Shown here: positions 1-9,874 of the stretch, piece by piece
Layout: each line of letters starts with the position of its first letter
Position numbering within the stretch: the stretch's first letter is position 1
Origin: Geotalea sp. SG265
GTDB lineage: Bacteria > Desulfobacterota > Desulfuromonadia > Geobacterales > Geobacteraceae
NCBI RefSeq assembly: GCF_022808985.1
Contig: NZ_JAKZFT010000001.1
Coordinates: 62,001 to 126,000 of the forward strand
DNA length: 64,000 nt
Direction of reading: 5' to 3'
Made by a program: the position numbers and the translations under genes
Notes under the pieces: generated by a model
What the model saw: the letters and a program-made list of their open reading frames with translations, nothing else
Database searches by the model: none
What the model was told of the DNA's origin: nothing

Positions 1-445
1 CCTCCTCGCCACCACCTTCATGCCCTGGATACACGGCGGCTACCAGAATCCCCCCCGGCTGGATCAGATCTGCAGCTTGTTCCAGGGCGGCACGAGTTGT
101 CTCTGGCCTGGTAATGCAGCTTTTATCGCTGCCGGGGAGATAGCCGAGGTTAAAAACCACTCCCCGCACCGGCGCAGTCACATGGATTGCCATTTCCTCG
201 TGGCCCACATGGAACAGCTGTACCCGATCCAGGCAATGATGTTCCTCAAGCAGTTGTCTAGTTGCTGCCAGAGCCTCTGCCTGAACATCGAAGGCGAAGA
301 TTTTCCCCTCAGTACCCACCAGTCCGGCAAGAAACAGCGTGTCATGGCCATTGCCGCAGGTGGCATCCACCACCCTGTCCCCCGGCCTTACCCGCTCGCG
401 CAGGAAAAGATGGCCCAAGGCCACTGCATTGCGAAAAGAATCCAT
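1..445 (-). CDS. Class I SAM methyltransferase, YtqB/MnmM (rRNA_methylase) family, 3' end cut by window
   Basis: The reading frame is open from an ATG at 445 down to base 2 (148 codons) and runs off the window. The translation begins MDSFRNAVALGHLFLRER and carries the SAM-binding glycine motif VDATCGNGHDT near residue 25, an acidic strand end FAFD near residue 50, and FNLGYLPGSDK, the catalytic-region motif typical of the PF06962 family. Members act on RNA; Bacillus YtqB/MnmM methylates the wobble uridine of tRNA. The substrate here is inferred from family only. The gene is isolated from hpnN by two repeat elements, so co-transcription with the hopanoid genes is unlikely. Confidence 0.8.
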   Translation of the reverse strand, partial: MDSFRNAVALGHLFLRERVRPGDRVVDATCGNGHDTLFLAGLVGTEGKIFAFDVQAEALAATRQLLEEHHCLDRVQLFHVGHEEMAIHVTAPVRGVVFNLGYLPGSDKSCITRPETTRAALEQAADLIQPGGILVAAVYPGHEGGGEE

Positions 446-473
446 CAAATTTTAGCCTCACGTGCGGCAAGGA

Positions 474-658
474 TGCCTGCCGCGACTTCGTCCGTTCGTT
501 CGGTCGCTACAGCTGCGGGCCTTGCAGGGACTTCGCCTTCAACAGCTGTAAAACCAAATGCGGGCAGTCCCTGCTTAGAGCAATTCCAGGCGGGCGTCCG
601 CTCGCCGCTGCAGCTCGATCACTCACTACCGAAGCCACGGCAGCCATCAAAGAAAACG
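474..658 (-). repeat. Dispersed ~185-bp element, copy A1 (inverted)
   Basis: The reverse complement of this stretch aligns with 31081-31266 and 33431-33616. The best-conserved blocks are CGAGCTGCAGCGGCGAGCGGAC and CGCAGCTGTAGCGACnGAnCGAACGGACGA; the middle is divergent. The two blocks resemble each other, so the element looks built from a duplicated module. It lies between the methyltransferase gene and hpnN and encodes nothing convincing. Confidence 0.75.
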
Positions 659-679
659 TGTGAGTAAAAAAAACCGACC

Positions 680-797
680 GGCTTCGAGAAAAGCTCCAGC
701 TGCAAGGCTTGCGAGGACGGCAGTGCGAGGCGTAGCAGCGCTACGTTGAGCGCTGTGGCCCGCAGCATAACGCCGCAGATGGACTTTTATCGGAGCC
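680..797. repeat. Palindromic dispersed element, copy B1
   Basis: The ends are imperfect inverted repeats (GGCTTCGAgAAAAG at the left, CTTTTaTCGgAGCC at the right). Inside are GTAGCagcGCTAC, a CAGCTGCAAGGC block and an AACGCCGCAGATGG block. The last two recur in copy B3 (36394-36513), and the architecture recurs in B2 (29072-29218). It abuts the 3' end of hpnN and could fold on the hpnN message. No transposase is present, so it is MITE-like or REP-like. Confidence 0.7.
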
Positions 798-805
798 GTC
801 TATCC

Positions 806-3493
806 CTACTTCTTGCCGACCAAGGTCAGGACTGCCGGCAACGTAATGATAAACGCCAACTGGCACGCCGCCATCCCCAAGGACATGACGGCGCCGATGC
901 TGAATACCCCCTGGTGGTGGGCCACCATCAGCGCGCCGAAGCTGGCCATGATGGTCAGGGTATTGAGGATGACTCCCACACCGGTGCTGCTCATGACCAC
1001 CGACGTTGCCGAACCGTCTTCGCGGCGGAAGCGGTTGATGATATAGATGCCCGAATCGACCGCAATGCCCAGCACCAGGGGCATGACGATGATGTTGGCC
1101 GAATTGAAGTTGATGCCGAACAGCCACATGCCGCTGACCATGAAAAGCACCCCGACAATGAGCGGCACCAGGCCGATCAGGGCGAACTTGATGCTCCTGA
1201 AGGTGATGAGCAGAATCATGACGATGGCGATGAAAGCATAGGCGAAGGCCTTCATGTAGGAATCGCGCATGATCGTCATTGATTCATAGACCATGACCGG
1301 TTCGCCGGTGGCATGGGCATCCACCTTGCGCACGTCGTCGAGGAACGCCTTGAGCGGTTCCCGGTTGAAGATATCATGCTTGGGCACCACCTGCAGCATG
1401 TAGCGACCTGTCTTGCCGACAAAGCGGCTTTTCAGTTCCGTAGGAATGGACGAGGCAGTGACCGCCTCGGCATTCAAGGTTTCCTTGAGGAACTTGATCT
1501 TCTCGGGCAGCTCGGCGAACATTCCTCCCTGGAAATCCTTGAGCATTCCCACGGCATTACGGTCCTTCTCCTTCTCCAGTTTGGCGAAAAACCTATCAAG
1601 GGTGGTCAGAAAAGCCGCAACAGGCTGAGCTTCCGGTTTCCGCTCCTCCTCCAGCTTTGTCTTCAGCCGTGCCACGGCATTGCGGAAGTTTTCAAAGACC
1701 TCCGGCAGCTCCATGAGGCTCAGATCTTCCTCATAGGTGCCCGGCTGCACGTCGGCCAGTTCCCGGCGCAATGCGGCCAGGTCGGTTATTTTCTGGGCCT
1801 GATCCTCCGGGACGAAAGAATTGAGGCTCACAACATGATCGACCGTGGGAAGTGATTCCAGTGCCTTGGTCTTTGCCGCCGCATCCGCAGCCGAATCGGC
1901 CGTAACCACAGCAAAGTAGCCAGAGTTTTCCGAGCTGCGCATGAGCTTGTAGGCATACTTTACCGATTCGAGCCCCTTGGCCTGGAGATTCATCAGGTTG
2001 TAATCGAAGGTTACCCGGGACAGGGGATAGAGGGAGGCGAGGCAGAGAAGGAGGGAAATTCCCACCACCGCCTTGGGGTGGCCAAAGAGGAACTGTTTGA
2101 CCGGCTCGGGAATCGCCACATGGGAGGCACCACCGGCGGCTTTGCGCTGCTTGTCCCTGCGAAAACGGGCCAGAAGAACCAGCATGGCCGGCAGCACAGT
2201 AAAGGTGATGATGACGCAAATGGCGACGCCGCCGGCGGCAATGATGCCCAACTCGGCGATGCCCTTGAAATCGGTAAAGATGAAGGTCAGAAAGGCAGCG
2301 GCAACGGTCGCTGCTGCCATGATGATCGCCCAGACGTTTTTTCTCACCCCGGTCTCTATGGCGGCAAGGGGGTCGCTCCCTCCGGTCAGCTCCTCCTGGT
2401 AGCGGAGCACCACCTGAATGCCGTATTCGATGCCGATGCCGATGAGCATGATGGCGAAAACCATGGAGAGAATATTCAGGTGCCCCACGGTCAGGGTGGC
2501 AAAGCCGAAGGAAAGGCAAATTGCCACCACCAGGGAGACCATTGCCGCTATGACGTTGAGGACGCCACGGAAGGCGACCAGCAGAAGGATGACCGTCAGA
2601 ATGAGAGAAACGACCGTGGCCAGGGTGATATCGCTCTGGCTGGTGGACATCTCCTCGTGCTCCAGAACCGGATTGCCAGTCAGACCGGCAGTGACCTCCC
2701 TGAACTGGGGCTGCTTGCGAAGTTCCGCCAGATGCCCCCGGATCACCTTAATCGCCTCTTCCGCAGGGACGAAGCTGGCTTGGTTCTTCACCGGCAGCAC
2801 GGTGATGATCTGCATCTTGCCGGCCTTGGCAAAGCTGGACTCCTTGCCATCCTTCCCCTGGAAAAAGAACTGTTCCAGTGTAGGGGGGGGACCCTGAGCG
2901 TCGCCGAAGCTTCTGAAGCCGATCCCCAGCTTGTCCAGCATGAAGGTAAGACTGCTCAACCGTGCCTCGGCATCCGGCAAAGTACGCCACTCGTCCACAT
3001 ACTGGTCGATGTTCCTGGTAAGATAAGTAAAGAGAGTCTGGACCGAGGGTGATGCCGAGAGTTCCTTGAGCACCGGTTTTAGGGGGGTCAGATTTTCCCG
3101 TAGCGCATGCACCTCCGGGGCAGGCATGAAGAGCAGGCCGTTCTTCTTGAAGAACTCCAGCCCGAAAGGATAGAATACGTCCTGGAAGTGCTGCTTATCG
3201 GCAACGAGTTTTTGGTAAAGGGCCGTGCCGAAGCGGGCGGCCCGCTCCGAGTCGGAGCTCTCGATGACGACGACGATATCATCCATGTCGCCGAACTCCT
3301 GGCGCCAGTTCCGGTAATCCTGGTGGTAACCGGTATTTTTCGGCATCAGATCGTCGCGCCCCGTAAGAAACTCCATCTTCCTCGCCGTATAGAATACGGA
3401 AAGAAGGGCAGAAAGCAGAGCAACCACCATAATGACGCGGGGATATGCAGCAACAAAACCGAACAGGCCTTTGAATCGTTTTTCAGTTTTCAT
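806..3493 (-). CDS. hpnN: Hopanoid-associated RND/MMPL transporter HpnN
   Basis: An 895-residue RND-superfamily membrane protein with the duplicated MMPL layout: one N-terminal TM helix (AAYPRVIMVVALLSALL), a large periplasmic loop, a TM bundle with the GIGIEYGIQ motif, then a second half with the matching GIAVDSGIYII motif. HpnN moves hopanoids to the outer membrane in other bacteria. The hopanoid role is supported here by divergence from shc. The ATG at 3493 is chosen over an upstream in-frame ATG at 3532 because AAGGAGAAAT precedes it. Length fits the family. Confidence 0.9.
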   Translation of the reverse strand: MKTEKRFKGLFGFVAAYPRVIMVVALLSALLSVFYTARKMEFLTGRDDLMPKNTGYHQDYRNWRQEFGDMDDIVVVIESSDSERAARFGTALYQKLVADKQHFQDVFYPFGLEFFKKNGLLFMPAPEVHALRENLTPLKPVLKELSASPSVQTLFTYLTRNIDQYVDEWRTLPDAEARLSSLTFMLDKLGIGFRSFGDAQGPPPTLEQFFFQGKDGKESSFAKAGKMQIITVLPVKNQASFVPAEEAIKVIRGHLAELRKQPQFREVTAGLTGNPVLEHEEMSTSQSDITLATVVSLILTVILLLVAFRGVLNVIAAMVSLVVAICLSFGFATLTVGHLNILSMVFAIMLIGIGIEYGIQVVLRYQEELTGGSDPLAAIETGVRKNVWAIIMAAATVAAAFLTFIFTDFKGIAELGIIAAGGVAICVIITFTVLPAMLVLLARFRRDKQRKAAGGASHVAIPEPVKQFLFGHPKAVVGISLLLCLASLYPLSRVTFDYNLMNLQAKGLESVKYAYKLMRSSENSGYFAVVTADSAADAAAKTKALESLPTVDHVVSLNSFVPEDQAQKITDLAALRRELADVQPGTYEEDLSLMELPEVFENFRNAVARLKTKLEEERKPEAQPVAAFLTTLDRFFAKLEKEKDRNAVGMLKDFQGGMFAELPEKIKFLKETLNAEAVTASSIPTELKSRFVGKTGRYMLQVVPKHDIFNREPLKAFLDDVRKVDAHATGEPVMVYESMTIMRDSYMKAFAYAFIAIVMILLITFRSIKFALIGLVPLIVGVLFMVSGMWLFGINFNSANIIVMPLVLGIAVDSGIYIINRFRREDGSATSVVMSSTGVGVILNTLTIMASFGALMVAHHQGVFSIGAVMSLGMAACQLAFIITLPAVLTLVGKK

Positions 3494-3686
3494 ATTTCTC
3501 CTTGAAGTGAAGCAATTCAGCTTATGTAACACAGCCGTTTGGTGAAATCAACCACGGCCGTACTTTGCAGAACGGGCGTAAACATCATTAAGGGTATACC
3601 TTTTCACAAAATTGTGCTATCCCTAGCAACTTGTATCTGAAGGATAATTTGTAAAGACTAACGAGAAAAAAGGAGCATGGTGTATA

Positions 3687-5753
3687 ATGAGTCCCTGCAA
3701 ACATCCCATATCACATGCACTGACATCCTTTAACGGCGAAAGCGTCGATACCGTACCGGCACAGCCACCAAAAACAGGGGGCAAGGTGCACCACCTCCCC
3801 CCTTCCATCTGGAAGAAGAAGGAAGGTGATCAGAAGAGCCCGCTGGATATGGCCATCGAGAACAGCCGCGACTTCTTCTTTCGCGAGCAGCTTCCCGACG
3901 GTTATTGGTGGGCGGAGCTTGAAGCGAACTGCACCATAACTGCCGAATACATCATGCTCTACCACTTCATGGACATTGTGGACCGTGAACGTGAACGGAA
4001 GATGGCCAACTACCTCCTCAGCAAGCAGACGGAAGAGGGCTTCTGGACCATTTACTACGACGGTCCCGGAGACCTTTCCACCACCGTCGAGGCATATTTC
4101 GCCCTGAAACTTGCCGGCTATCCAGCAGATCATCCGGCCATGGTCAAGGCCCGGGCGTTTATTCTCGACAACGGCGGTATTATCAAAACCCGCGTCTTCA
4201 CAAAGATATTCCTGGCACTGTTCGGGGAGTTCGCCTGGTTCGGCGTACCCTCCATGCCTATCGAGCTGATCCTGCTACCCAACTGGGCATATTTCAACAT
4301 GTATGAACTCTCCAGCTGGTCGCGGGCTACCATCATCCCCCTGTCCATCGTCATGACCCAGCGGCCGGTGCGCAAGCTTCCCCCCTCTTCCAGAGTCCAG
4401 GAGCTGTACGTCCGCCCGCCCAGCCCTATCGACTACACCTTCACCAGGGAAGATGGCATCTTTACCTGGAAAAATTTCTTTATCGGCGTAGACCACATCC
4501 TGAAGGTATACGAGAGCAACCCGATCCGTCCCTTCAAGAGAAAGGCGATGCTCAAGGCGGAAAACTGGGTGCTGGAACACCAGGAAGTAACCGGTGACTG
4601 GGGTGGAATCCAGCCGGCCATGCTCAATTCCGTGCTGGCGCTGCACTGTCTGGGCTACGCCAACAACCATCCGGCTGTGGCCAAAGGCCTGGAAGCCCTG
4701 GAAAATTTCTGCATTGAGAGCGAAGACAACCTGGTGCTCCAGTCGTGCATCTCACCCGTCTGGGACACGGCACTGGCATTGAAGGCGCTGGTTGATTCCG
4801 ATGTTCCCAACGATCACCCATCGCTGGTCAAGGCGGCCCAGTGGCTTCTGGACAAGGAAGTGCGCAAGGCGGGCGACTGGAAGATCAAGTCTCCTGATCT
4901 TGAACCGGGCGGCTGGGCCTTTGAATTTCTCAACGACTGGTATCCCGACGTGGACGATTCAGGATTCGTCATGATGGCCCTGAAAGACGTTGCCGTCAAG
5001 GACCGTAAATCCATGGACACCGCCATCAAGCGCGGCATTGCCTGGTGCCTGGGCATGCAGAGCAAGAACGGCGGCTGGGGCGCCTTCGACAAGGACAATA
5101 CCAAATACTTGCTGAACAAAATTCCCTTCGCCGACCTGGAAGCCCTCATCGACCCGCCCACCGCCGATCTTACCGGAAGGATGCTGGAGCTGATGGGCAC
5201 CTTCGGCTATGCAAAGGATTATCCCCAGGCAGTAAAGGCGCTGGAATTCATCAAGAAGAGCCAGGAGCCTGACGGCAGTTGGTGGGGACGCTGGGGAGTC
5301 AACTACATCTACGGCACCTGGTCCGTTCTGTGCGGCCTTTCAGCCATGGGCGAGGATTTCAACCAGCCGTACATCCGGAAAGCAATCAACTGGCTCAAGT
5401 CCCGGCAGAATATCGACGGCGGCTGGGGAGAAACCTGCGAATCCTATCATGACCCTTCCTTGGCGGGCATCGGCGCCAGCACCCCGTCCCAGACCGGCTG
5501 GGCACTTCTGGCACTGATGGCAGTCGGCGAAGAGCATTCCAGCGCCGTAGCACGGGGCATCCAGTACCTCCTTGCAAACCAGAAGAGCGACGGCACCTGG
5601 GACGAGGACCTCTACACAGGCACCGGCTTTCCCAAGTTTTTCATGATCAAGTACCATATCTACCGCAACTGTTTCCCTCTCACCGCTTTGGGCACTTACC
5701 GTCGCAAGACCGGTGGGAAAGCCGAGCTGCAGGCCGGCGAGCAGAAAAAGTAA
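3687..5753 (+). CDS. shc: Squalene-hopene cyclase
   Basis: This 688-residue protein cyclises squalene to hopene/hopanol, the committed step of hopanoid synthesis at the inner membrane. The catalytic DxDD acid motif is present as DVDD at residues 421-424 (YPDVDDSGF). Several QW repeats are visible, including QSKNGGWGAFD, QEPDGSWWGRWG, QNIDGGWGE and QKSDGTWDE. The start at 3687 follows AGGAG, but the 11-base spacing is long. The N-terminal ~45 residues are poorly conserved in character. It is the first gene of the rightward hopanoid operon. Confidence 0.97.
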   Translation: MSPCKHPISHALTSFNGESVDTVPAQPPKTGGKVHHLPPSIWKKKEGDQKSPLDMAIENSRDFFFREQLPDGYWWAELEANCTITAEYIMLYHFMDIVDRERERKMANYLLSKQTEEGFWTIYYDGPGDLSTTVEAYFALKLAGYPADHPAMVKARAFILDNGGIIKTRVFTKIFLALFGEFAWFGVPSMPIELILLPNWAYFNMYELSSWSRATIIPLSIVMTQRPVRKLPPSSRVQELYVRPPSPIDYTFTREDGIFTWKNFFIGVDHILKVYESNPIRPFKRKAMLKAENWVLEHQEVTGDWGGIQPAMLNSVLALHCLGYANNHPAVAKGLEALENFCIESEDNLVLQSCISPVWDTALALKALVDSDVPNDHPSLVKAAQWLLDKEVRKAGDWKIKSPDLEPGGWAFEFLNDWYPDVDDSGFVMMALKDVAVKDRKSMDTAIKRGIAWCLGMQSKNGGWGAFDKDNTKYLLNKIPFADLEALIDPPTADLTGRMLELMGTFGYAKDYPQAVKALEFIKKSQEPDGSWWGRWGVNYIYGTWSVLCGLSAMGEDFNQPYIRKAINWLKSRQNIDGGWGETCESYHDPSLAGIGASTPSQTGWALLALMAVGEEHSSAVARGIQYLLANQKSDGTWDEDLYTGTGFPKFFMIKYHIYRNCFPLTALGTYRRKTGGKAELQAGEQKK

Positions 5754-5766
5754 TATCGGCGGGACA

Positions 5767-6753
5767 ATGAAAGCTTTCGTTACCGGCGCAACCGGTTTCA
5801 TAGGTGCAAGCATCGTCAGAGAGCTTCTGCAGGATGGCGCCACGGTCATGGCCCTGGTCAGGGCAGGCTCGGACCGCGGCAATCTCAAGGGGCTCGACGT
5901 GGAGGTCTGCGAAGGGGATCTCTGCGACCCGGATACCCTGAGAAAAGGGATCGGCGGATGTGACACGGTGTTCCATGCCGCCGCCGATTACCGGCTTTGG
6001 ACGAAAAACCCGTCGCAGATGTACGAGATCAACGTCAACGGCACCCGCAATGTCCTTTCTGCAGCATTGAAGGCAGGTGTGGAGAAGGTGGTCTACACCA
6101 GCAGCGTCGGCACGTTGGGCAATCCAGGCGACGGCAATCCGGGCGACGAATCGACACCTGTAACACTGGCAGACATGGTCGGCCACTACAAAAAGAGCAA
6201 GTTTCTCGCCGAGCGGGAGGCGGAATCGTTCATCGCCAAGGGGCTGCCGCTGGTCATCGTCAATCCGTCCACACCAGTTGGCAGAATGGATATCAAGCCG
6301 ACCCCCACCGGCAAGATCATCGTCGATTTCCTCAACGGCAAGATGCCTGCCTACCTGGATACGGGGCTCAACATCATCGATGTGGAGGACTGCGCCCACG
6401 GCCATCTCCTGGCTGCCAAAAAGGGACGCATCGGTGAGAAATATATCCTGGGAAATCAAAACCTGAGCCTGAAGCAGATTTTCTCCCTGCTACAACAGGT
6501 CACCGGGTTGTCGGCACCAAAGGTACGACTCCCCTATTACCCCATTCTTCTGGCCGCCTATGCCAACGAAGCGCTGGCGGCGCTGACAGGCAAAGAACCT
6601 TTGATCCCCCTGGCCGGCGTACAGATGGCACGCAAGTTCATGTTCTTCGACTCGACCAAGGCAGTGCAGGAACTGGGGCTGCCGCAGAATTCAGTTGGCG
6701 ATGCCCTGGCAAAGGCGGTAGAATGGTTCCGCTCCGCAGGGTATGCCAAGTGA
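5767..6753 (+). CDS. hpnA: Hopanoid-associated sugar epimerase HpnA
   Basis: A 328-residue extended short-chain dehydrogenase. Its Rossmann motif TGATGFIG lies near residue 7, and the catalytic YxxxK appears as HYKKSKFLAE. HpnA belongs to the hopanoid side-chain glycosylation/modification genes, and its place right after shc supports this. The frame extends upstream to 5713, but those codons overlap the end of shc and lack family similarity. The ATG at 5767 starts directly with the conserved MKAFVTGATG. The ribosome-binding site is weak, so coupling to shc translation (13-base gap) is likely. Confidence 0.92.
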   Translation: MKAFVTGATGFIGASIVRELLQDGATVMALVRAGSDRGNLKGLDVEVCEGDLCDPDTLRKGIGGCDTVFHAAADYRLWTKNPSQMYEINVNGTRNVLSAALKAGVEKVVYTSSVGTLGNPGDGNPGDESTPVTLADMVGHYKKSKFLAEREAESFIAKGLPLVIVNPSTPVGRMDIKPTPTGKIIVDFLNGKMPAYLDTGLNIIDVEDCAHGHLLAAKKGRIGEKYILGNQNLSLKQIFSLLQQVTGLSAPKVRLPYYPILLAAYANEALAALTGKEPLIPLAGVQMARKFMFFDSTKAVQELGLPQNSVGDALAKAVEWFRSAGYAK

Positions 6754-6758
6754 AACGT

Positions 6759-6843
6759 GTTCTAGGTTCTAGGTTCAAGGTTCAAGGTTCCAGTCTTGGT
6801 TTCTAACGTAGAACACCGAACATAGAACCCGGAACTGTTTTTA
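6759..6843 (+). repeat. Heptad GTTCNAG hairpin array, copy C1
   Basis: Five head-to-tail heptads of the form GTTCTAG/GTTCAAG/GTTCCAG are followed by a complementary arm GAACACCGAACATAGAACCCGGAAC and the tail TGTTTTT. The arms can form a long imperfect hairpin. A second array with the same period and tail is at 38701-38783. Here the hairpin plus T-run sits between hpnA and dxs in the direction of transcription, so it could attenuate transcription or punctuate the mRNA. Confidence 0.75.
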
Positions 6844-6853
6844 AGAGGTTTGT

Positions 6854-8764
6854 ATGTCCAGCATTCTCAATAGAATAAACAGCCCCGCCGACCTGAAGAC
6901 CTTGAAGGAGGATGAGCTGCTTGCGCTGACTGGTGAAATCCGTCAGTTCCTGCTCGAAACCGTTTCCAAGACAGGGGGTCATCTGGCGTCAAACCTTGGG
7001 TGCGTCGAACTGACCCTGGCGCTGCATTACTGCTTCAACTCCCCCAGCGACAGCATCATCTGGGACGTGGGGCACCAGGCTTATACACACAAGATCATCA
7101 CCGGCCGTCGGGATGTCTTCCACACCCAGCGCCAGTACCAAGGCATCGCCGGATTCCCTAAACGCTCCGAATCGGCACACGACGCCTTCGGCGCCGGTCA
7201 TTCATCCACATCCATCTCCGCCGGGCTGGGCATGGCAGTCGCCAACTGTCTCAAAGGAGACCGGAGCAAGGTCATCGCCGTCATTGGCGACGGCTCCCTC
7301 ACCGGCGGCATGGCCTTCGAGGCGCTCAATCAGGCAGGTCACCTGCGAAAAAACCTGGTGGTGGTCCTGAACGATAACGAGATGTCCATCTCTAAAAATG
7401 TCGGCGCCCTCTCCACTTTCATCTCCCGCAAGCTGACCGGTAACTATTACCGCGGGCTCAAAAAGGAGATGCAGGGGCTCTTGCAGAACATTCCCGCCAT
7501 CGGCGGCAACATCCTCCATTTCGCCCGCAAGGCGGAAAACTCCCTGAAGGGCTTTCTCACCCCCGGCACCCTCTTCGAGGCGCTCGGCTTCGAATATATC
7601 GGCCCGGTGAACGGCCACGATCTCCCCCAGCTGATCGAGATCATGAAGAATGTCCGCTCCCTGGAAGGTCCGGTCCTGGTCCACGTGGTGACCACCAAGG
7701 GGAAGGGATACCAGCCTGCGGAAGACACTCCGGACAAATTCCACGGCGTTGGCCCTTTCGACATCAGGACCGGTAAGGTTACCGGCGGCAAGCCGGGCCC
7801 CGCCTCCTACACCGGGGTCTTCGGAGACACCCTCTGCAGGCTTGCCGAAGAGGACGAAAAGATCGTCGCCATCACTGCCGCCATGCCCGATGGCACCGGC
7901 CTCTCCAAGTTTTCCAAGGCCTTTCCCGATCGTTTCTTCGATGTGGGCATCGCCGAACAGCATGCCCTGACTTTTGCCGCCGGCATGGCCACGGAGGGCT
8001 TCCGCCCTGTGACAGCAATCTACTCCACCTTCGCCCAGCGCGCCTACGATCAGATCTTCCATGATATCTGTCTGCAGAAACTGCCGGTCACCCTGGGCCT
8101 GGATCGGGCCGGCCTGGTGGGGGACGACGGACCGACACACCACGGCGTTTTCGATCTCTCCTACCTGCGCCACCTGCCGGAGATGGCCGTCATGGCCCCC
8201 AAGGACGAGAACGAGCTGCAGCACATGCTGAAAACCGCCATCTATTCCGGCCGTCCCATTGCCCTGCGCTATCCCCGCGGAGCAGGCTACGGCGTCCCCA
8301 TGGACTCCGTTCTCAAGGCCATTCCTCTGGGGGCGGGCGAGCAACTGACAGACGGGGAAGATATCACCCTCATCGCCATCGGCAGCACCGTCTATCCGGC
8401 CCTGGAAGCCGCCGAGCAGCTGAAAACAAAAGGCATCAACGCCGGCGTCATCAACGCCCGCTTCGTCAAGCCCCTGGACCGCGACCTGATCCTCGCCGCG
8501 GCTGGCCGCAGCGGTTGTGTGGTCACCGTGGAGGAAAATGCCCTGCAAGGGGGCTTCGGTACAGCAGTAATGGAACTCCTCGCCGACGAAGGCACCGGCA
8601 TCCGCATCAAAAGGATCGGCATACCCGACCGCTTTATAGAGCAGGGAAGCCAGGCCCAGCTGAGAAAAGACTTGGGACTGGACGCTGTCGGCATCGCCGG
8701 GGCTGCCGAAGCATTTCTCAAAGCCGGCAATCAAAGCCACCCCGGCTTGGTCCGGGTGAAATAA
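6854..8764 (+). CDS. dxs: 1-deoxy-D-xylulose-5-phosphate synthase
   Basis: A 636-residue thiamine-diphosphate enzyme that condenses pyruvate with glyceraldehyde-3-phosphate, the first step of the MEP isoprenoid pathway. The TPP motif [15 protein letters not shown], the early [11 protein letters not shown], and the transketolase-like central domain with [15 protein letters not shown] are all present. Length is normal. An AGAGG ribosome-binding site precedes the ATG. Its position inside the hopanoid operon couples precursor supply to squalene/hopanoid synthesis. This may not be the only dxs in the genome. Confidence 0.97.
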   Translation: MSSILNRINSPADLKTLKEDELLALTGEIRQFLLETVSKTGGHLASNLGCVELTLALHYCFNSPSDSIIWDVGHQAYTHKIITGRRDVFHTQRQYQGIAGFPKRSESAHDAFGAGHSSTSISAGLGMAVANCLKGDRSKVIAVIGDGSLTGGMAFEALNQAGHLRKNLVVVLNDNEMSISKNVGALSTFISRKLTGNYYRGLKKEMQGLLQNIPAIGGNILHFARKAENSLKGFLTPGTLFEALGFEYIGPVNGHDLPQLIEIMKNVRSLEGPVLVHVVTTKGKGYQPAEDTPDKFHGVGPFDIRTGKVTGGKPGPASYTGVFGDTLCRLAEEDEKIVAITAAMPDGTGLSKFSKAFPDRFFDVGIAEQHALTFAAGMATEGFRPVTAIYSTFAQRAYDQIFHDICLQKLPVTLGLDRAGLVGDDGPTHHGVFDLSYLRHLPEMAVMAPKDENELQHMLKTAIYSGRPIALRYPRGAGYGVPMDSVLKAIPLGAGEQLTDGEDITLIAIGSTVYPALEAAEQLKTKGINAGVINARFVKPLDRDLILAAAGRSGCVVTVEENALQGGFGTAVMELLADEGTGIRIKRIGIPDRFIEQGSQAQLRKDLGLDAVGIAGAAEAFLKAGNQSHPGLVRVK

Positions 8765-8804
8765 AATCATCGATTTTTAAGCAAACAGTATGAAAGGATA
8801 GTGA

Positions 8805-9803
8805 ATGCGCTTCCCCCTCCGTCTCAATTACGACCTGACCAAATACATCATTGCCAACAAAATGAACAAGGTGGAGAAATACCCCCTGGTGCTGATGCTG
8901 GAACCGACCCATCTCTGCAATCTGGCCTGCTCCGGCTGCGGCCGCATTCGTGAATATGCCGACACCATCCAGCAGATGCTCTCCCTGGAAGAATGCCTGA
9001 GCTCCGTGGACGAGTGCCCAGCCCCCGTCGTCACCATCACCGGCGGCGAGCCGTTCCTCTACCCGCACATCTATGAGCTCATCGACGGGGTGCTCAAGCG
9101 GGGCAAGCACATCTACCTCTGCACCAATGCCCTTTTGCTGGAAAAAGCCCTGGACAACATGCGCCCCCATCCCAACTTCACCCTCAACGTACACATGGAC
9201 GGCATGGAAGAAACCCACGACCGCATCCTGGAGCGCAAGGGAACCTTCAAGACCGCCATCGAGGCCATCAAGAAGGCGAAGAAGCTCGGCTTCCGCGTCT
9301 GCACCAACACCACCATCTTCAAGGAAACCGACCTGGTGGAGATCGAGATGCTCTTCTCCAAGCTGGAAGAGATCGGCGTGGACGGCCTTTTGGTGGCCCC
9401 CGGCTTCGGTTACGAGGCGGTCGGCGAAAAGCTCTTCCTGGAGCGGCGGGAGATCGAAAAGAAATTTGAGCAGGTCTTCGAGATGAGCAAGCGCTTCCGT
9501 TTCTTCTCCACCCCCATGTACCTGCGCTTCTTAAAAGGTGAGAAAAAGCTGGACTGCACCCCTTGGGGCAACCCGACCAGAAACACCCAGGGCTGGAAAG
9601 CCCCCTGCTACCTGATCACCGACGCCCACTACAAGAGTTTCGAAGAGATGATGGAAAAAACCGACTGGGAAAAATACGGCGTTGGCAAAGACCCCCGCTG
9701 CGCCCAGTGCATGATGCACTGCGGTTTCGAGCCGACGGTCGTCGGGGAGATCGGCAAGAGTTGGAAGGATATTTGGGAGATGATTGTGTGGAATTTGACG
9801 TAG
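8805..9803 (+). CDS. hpnH: Hopanoid radical SAM protein HpnH (adenosylhopane synthesis)
   Basis: A 332-residue radical SAM enzyme that joins an adenosyl group to hopene, giving adenosylhopane for extended C35 hopanoids. The cluster motif is CNLACSGC (Cx3Cx2C) near residue 37, followed by the SAM-binding TITGGEPFLYP and C-terminal cysteines in CAQCMMHCGFEP. The start follows AAAGGA. It is the last gene of the rightward hopanoid run and is followed by a strong terminator. Confidence 0.95.
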   Translation: MRFPLRLNYDLTKYIIANKMNKVEKYPLVLMLEPTHLCNLACSGCGRIREYADTIQQMLSLEECLSSVDECPAPVVTITGGEPFLYPHIYELIDGVLKRGKHIYLCTNALLLEKALDNMRPHPNFTLNVHMDGMEETHDRILERKGTFKTAIEAIKKAKKLGFRVCTNTTIFKETDLVEIEMLFSKLEEIGVDGLLVAPGFGYEAVGEKLFLERREIEKKFEQVFEMSKRFRFFSTPMYLRFLKGEKKLDCTPWGNPTRNTQGWKAPCYLITDAHYKSFEEMMEKTDWEKYGVGKDPRCAQCMMHCGFEPTVVGEIGKSWKDIWEMIVWNLT

Positions 9804-9825
9804 AAAACTGCAGCACATACCACAA

Positions 9826-9867
9826 CAAAAAGCCGACCTTGTTACCCAAGGCGGCTTTTTGTTTTTA
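9826..9867. terminator. Bidirectional rho-independent terminator between hpnH and the cyclase gene
   Basis: The arms AAAAAGCCGaCCTTG and CAAGGCGGCTTTTT form a near-perfect stem with one bulged A. A T-rich tail follows on the + strand, and the A-run at the left arm serves the minus strand. It separates the convergent hpnH and adenylate cyclase genes. Confidence 0.9.
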
Positions 9868-9874
9868 AAAATTG

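Noticed and set aside
20-667. Plus-strand ORFs of 215 and 133 codons over the methyltransferase and repeat A1
   Set aside because: They run across a real minus-strand gene and a repeat element, with no domain or ribosome-binding site.
3683-3688. TATAAT overlapping the shc start codon
   Set aside because: A -10 box here would place the transcript start inside the gene; there is no matching -35 box.
7202-8770. 522-codon open frame antisense to dxs
   Set aside because: Shadow of dxs; composition rich in Gly/Asp/Val without domains, and dxs motifs on the other strand are complete.
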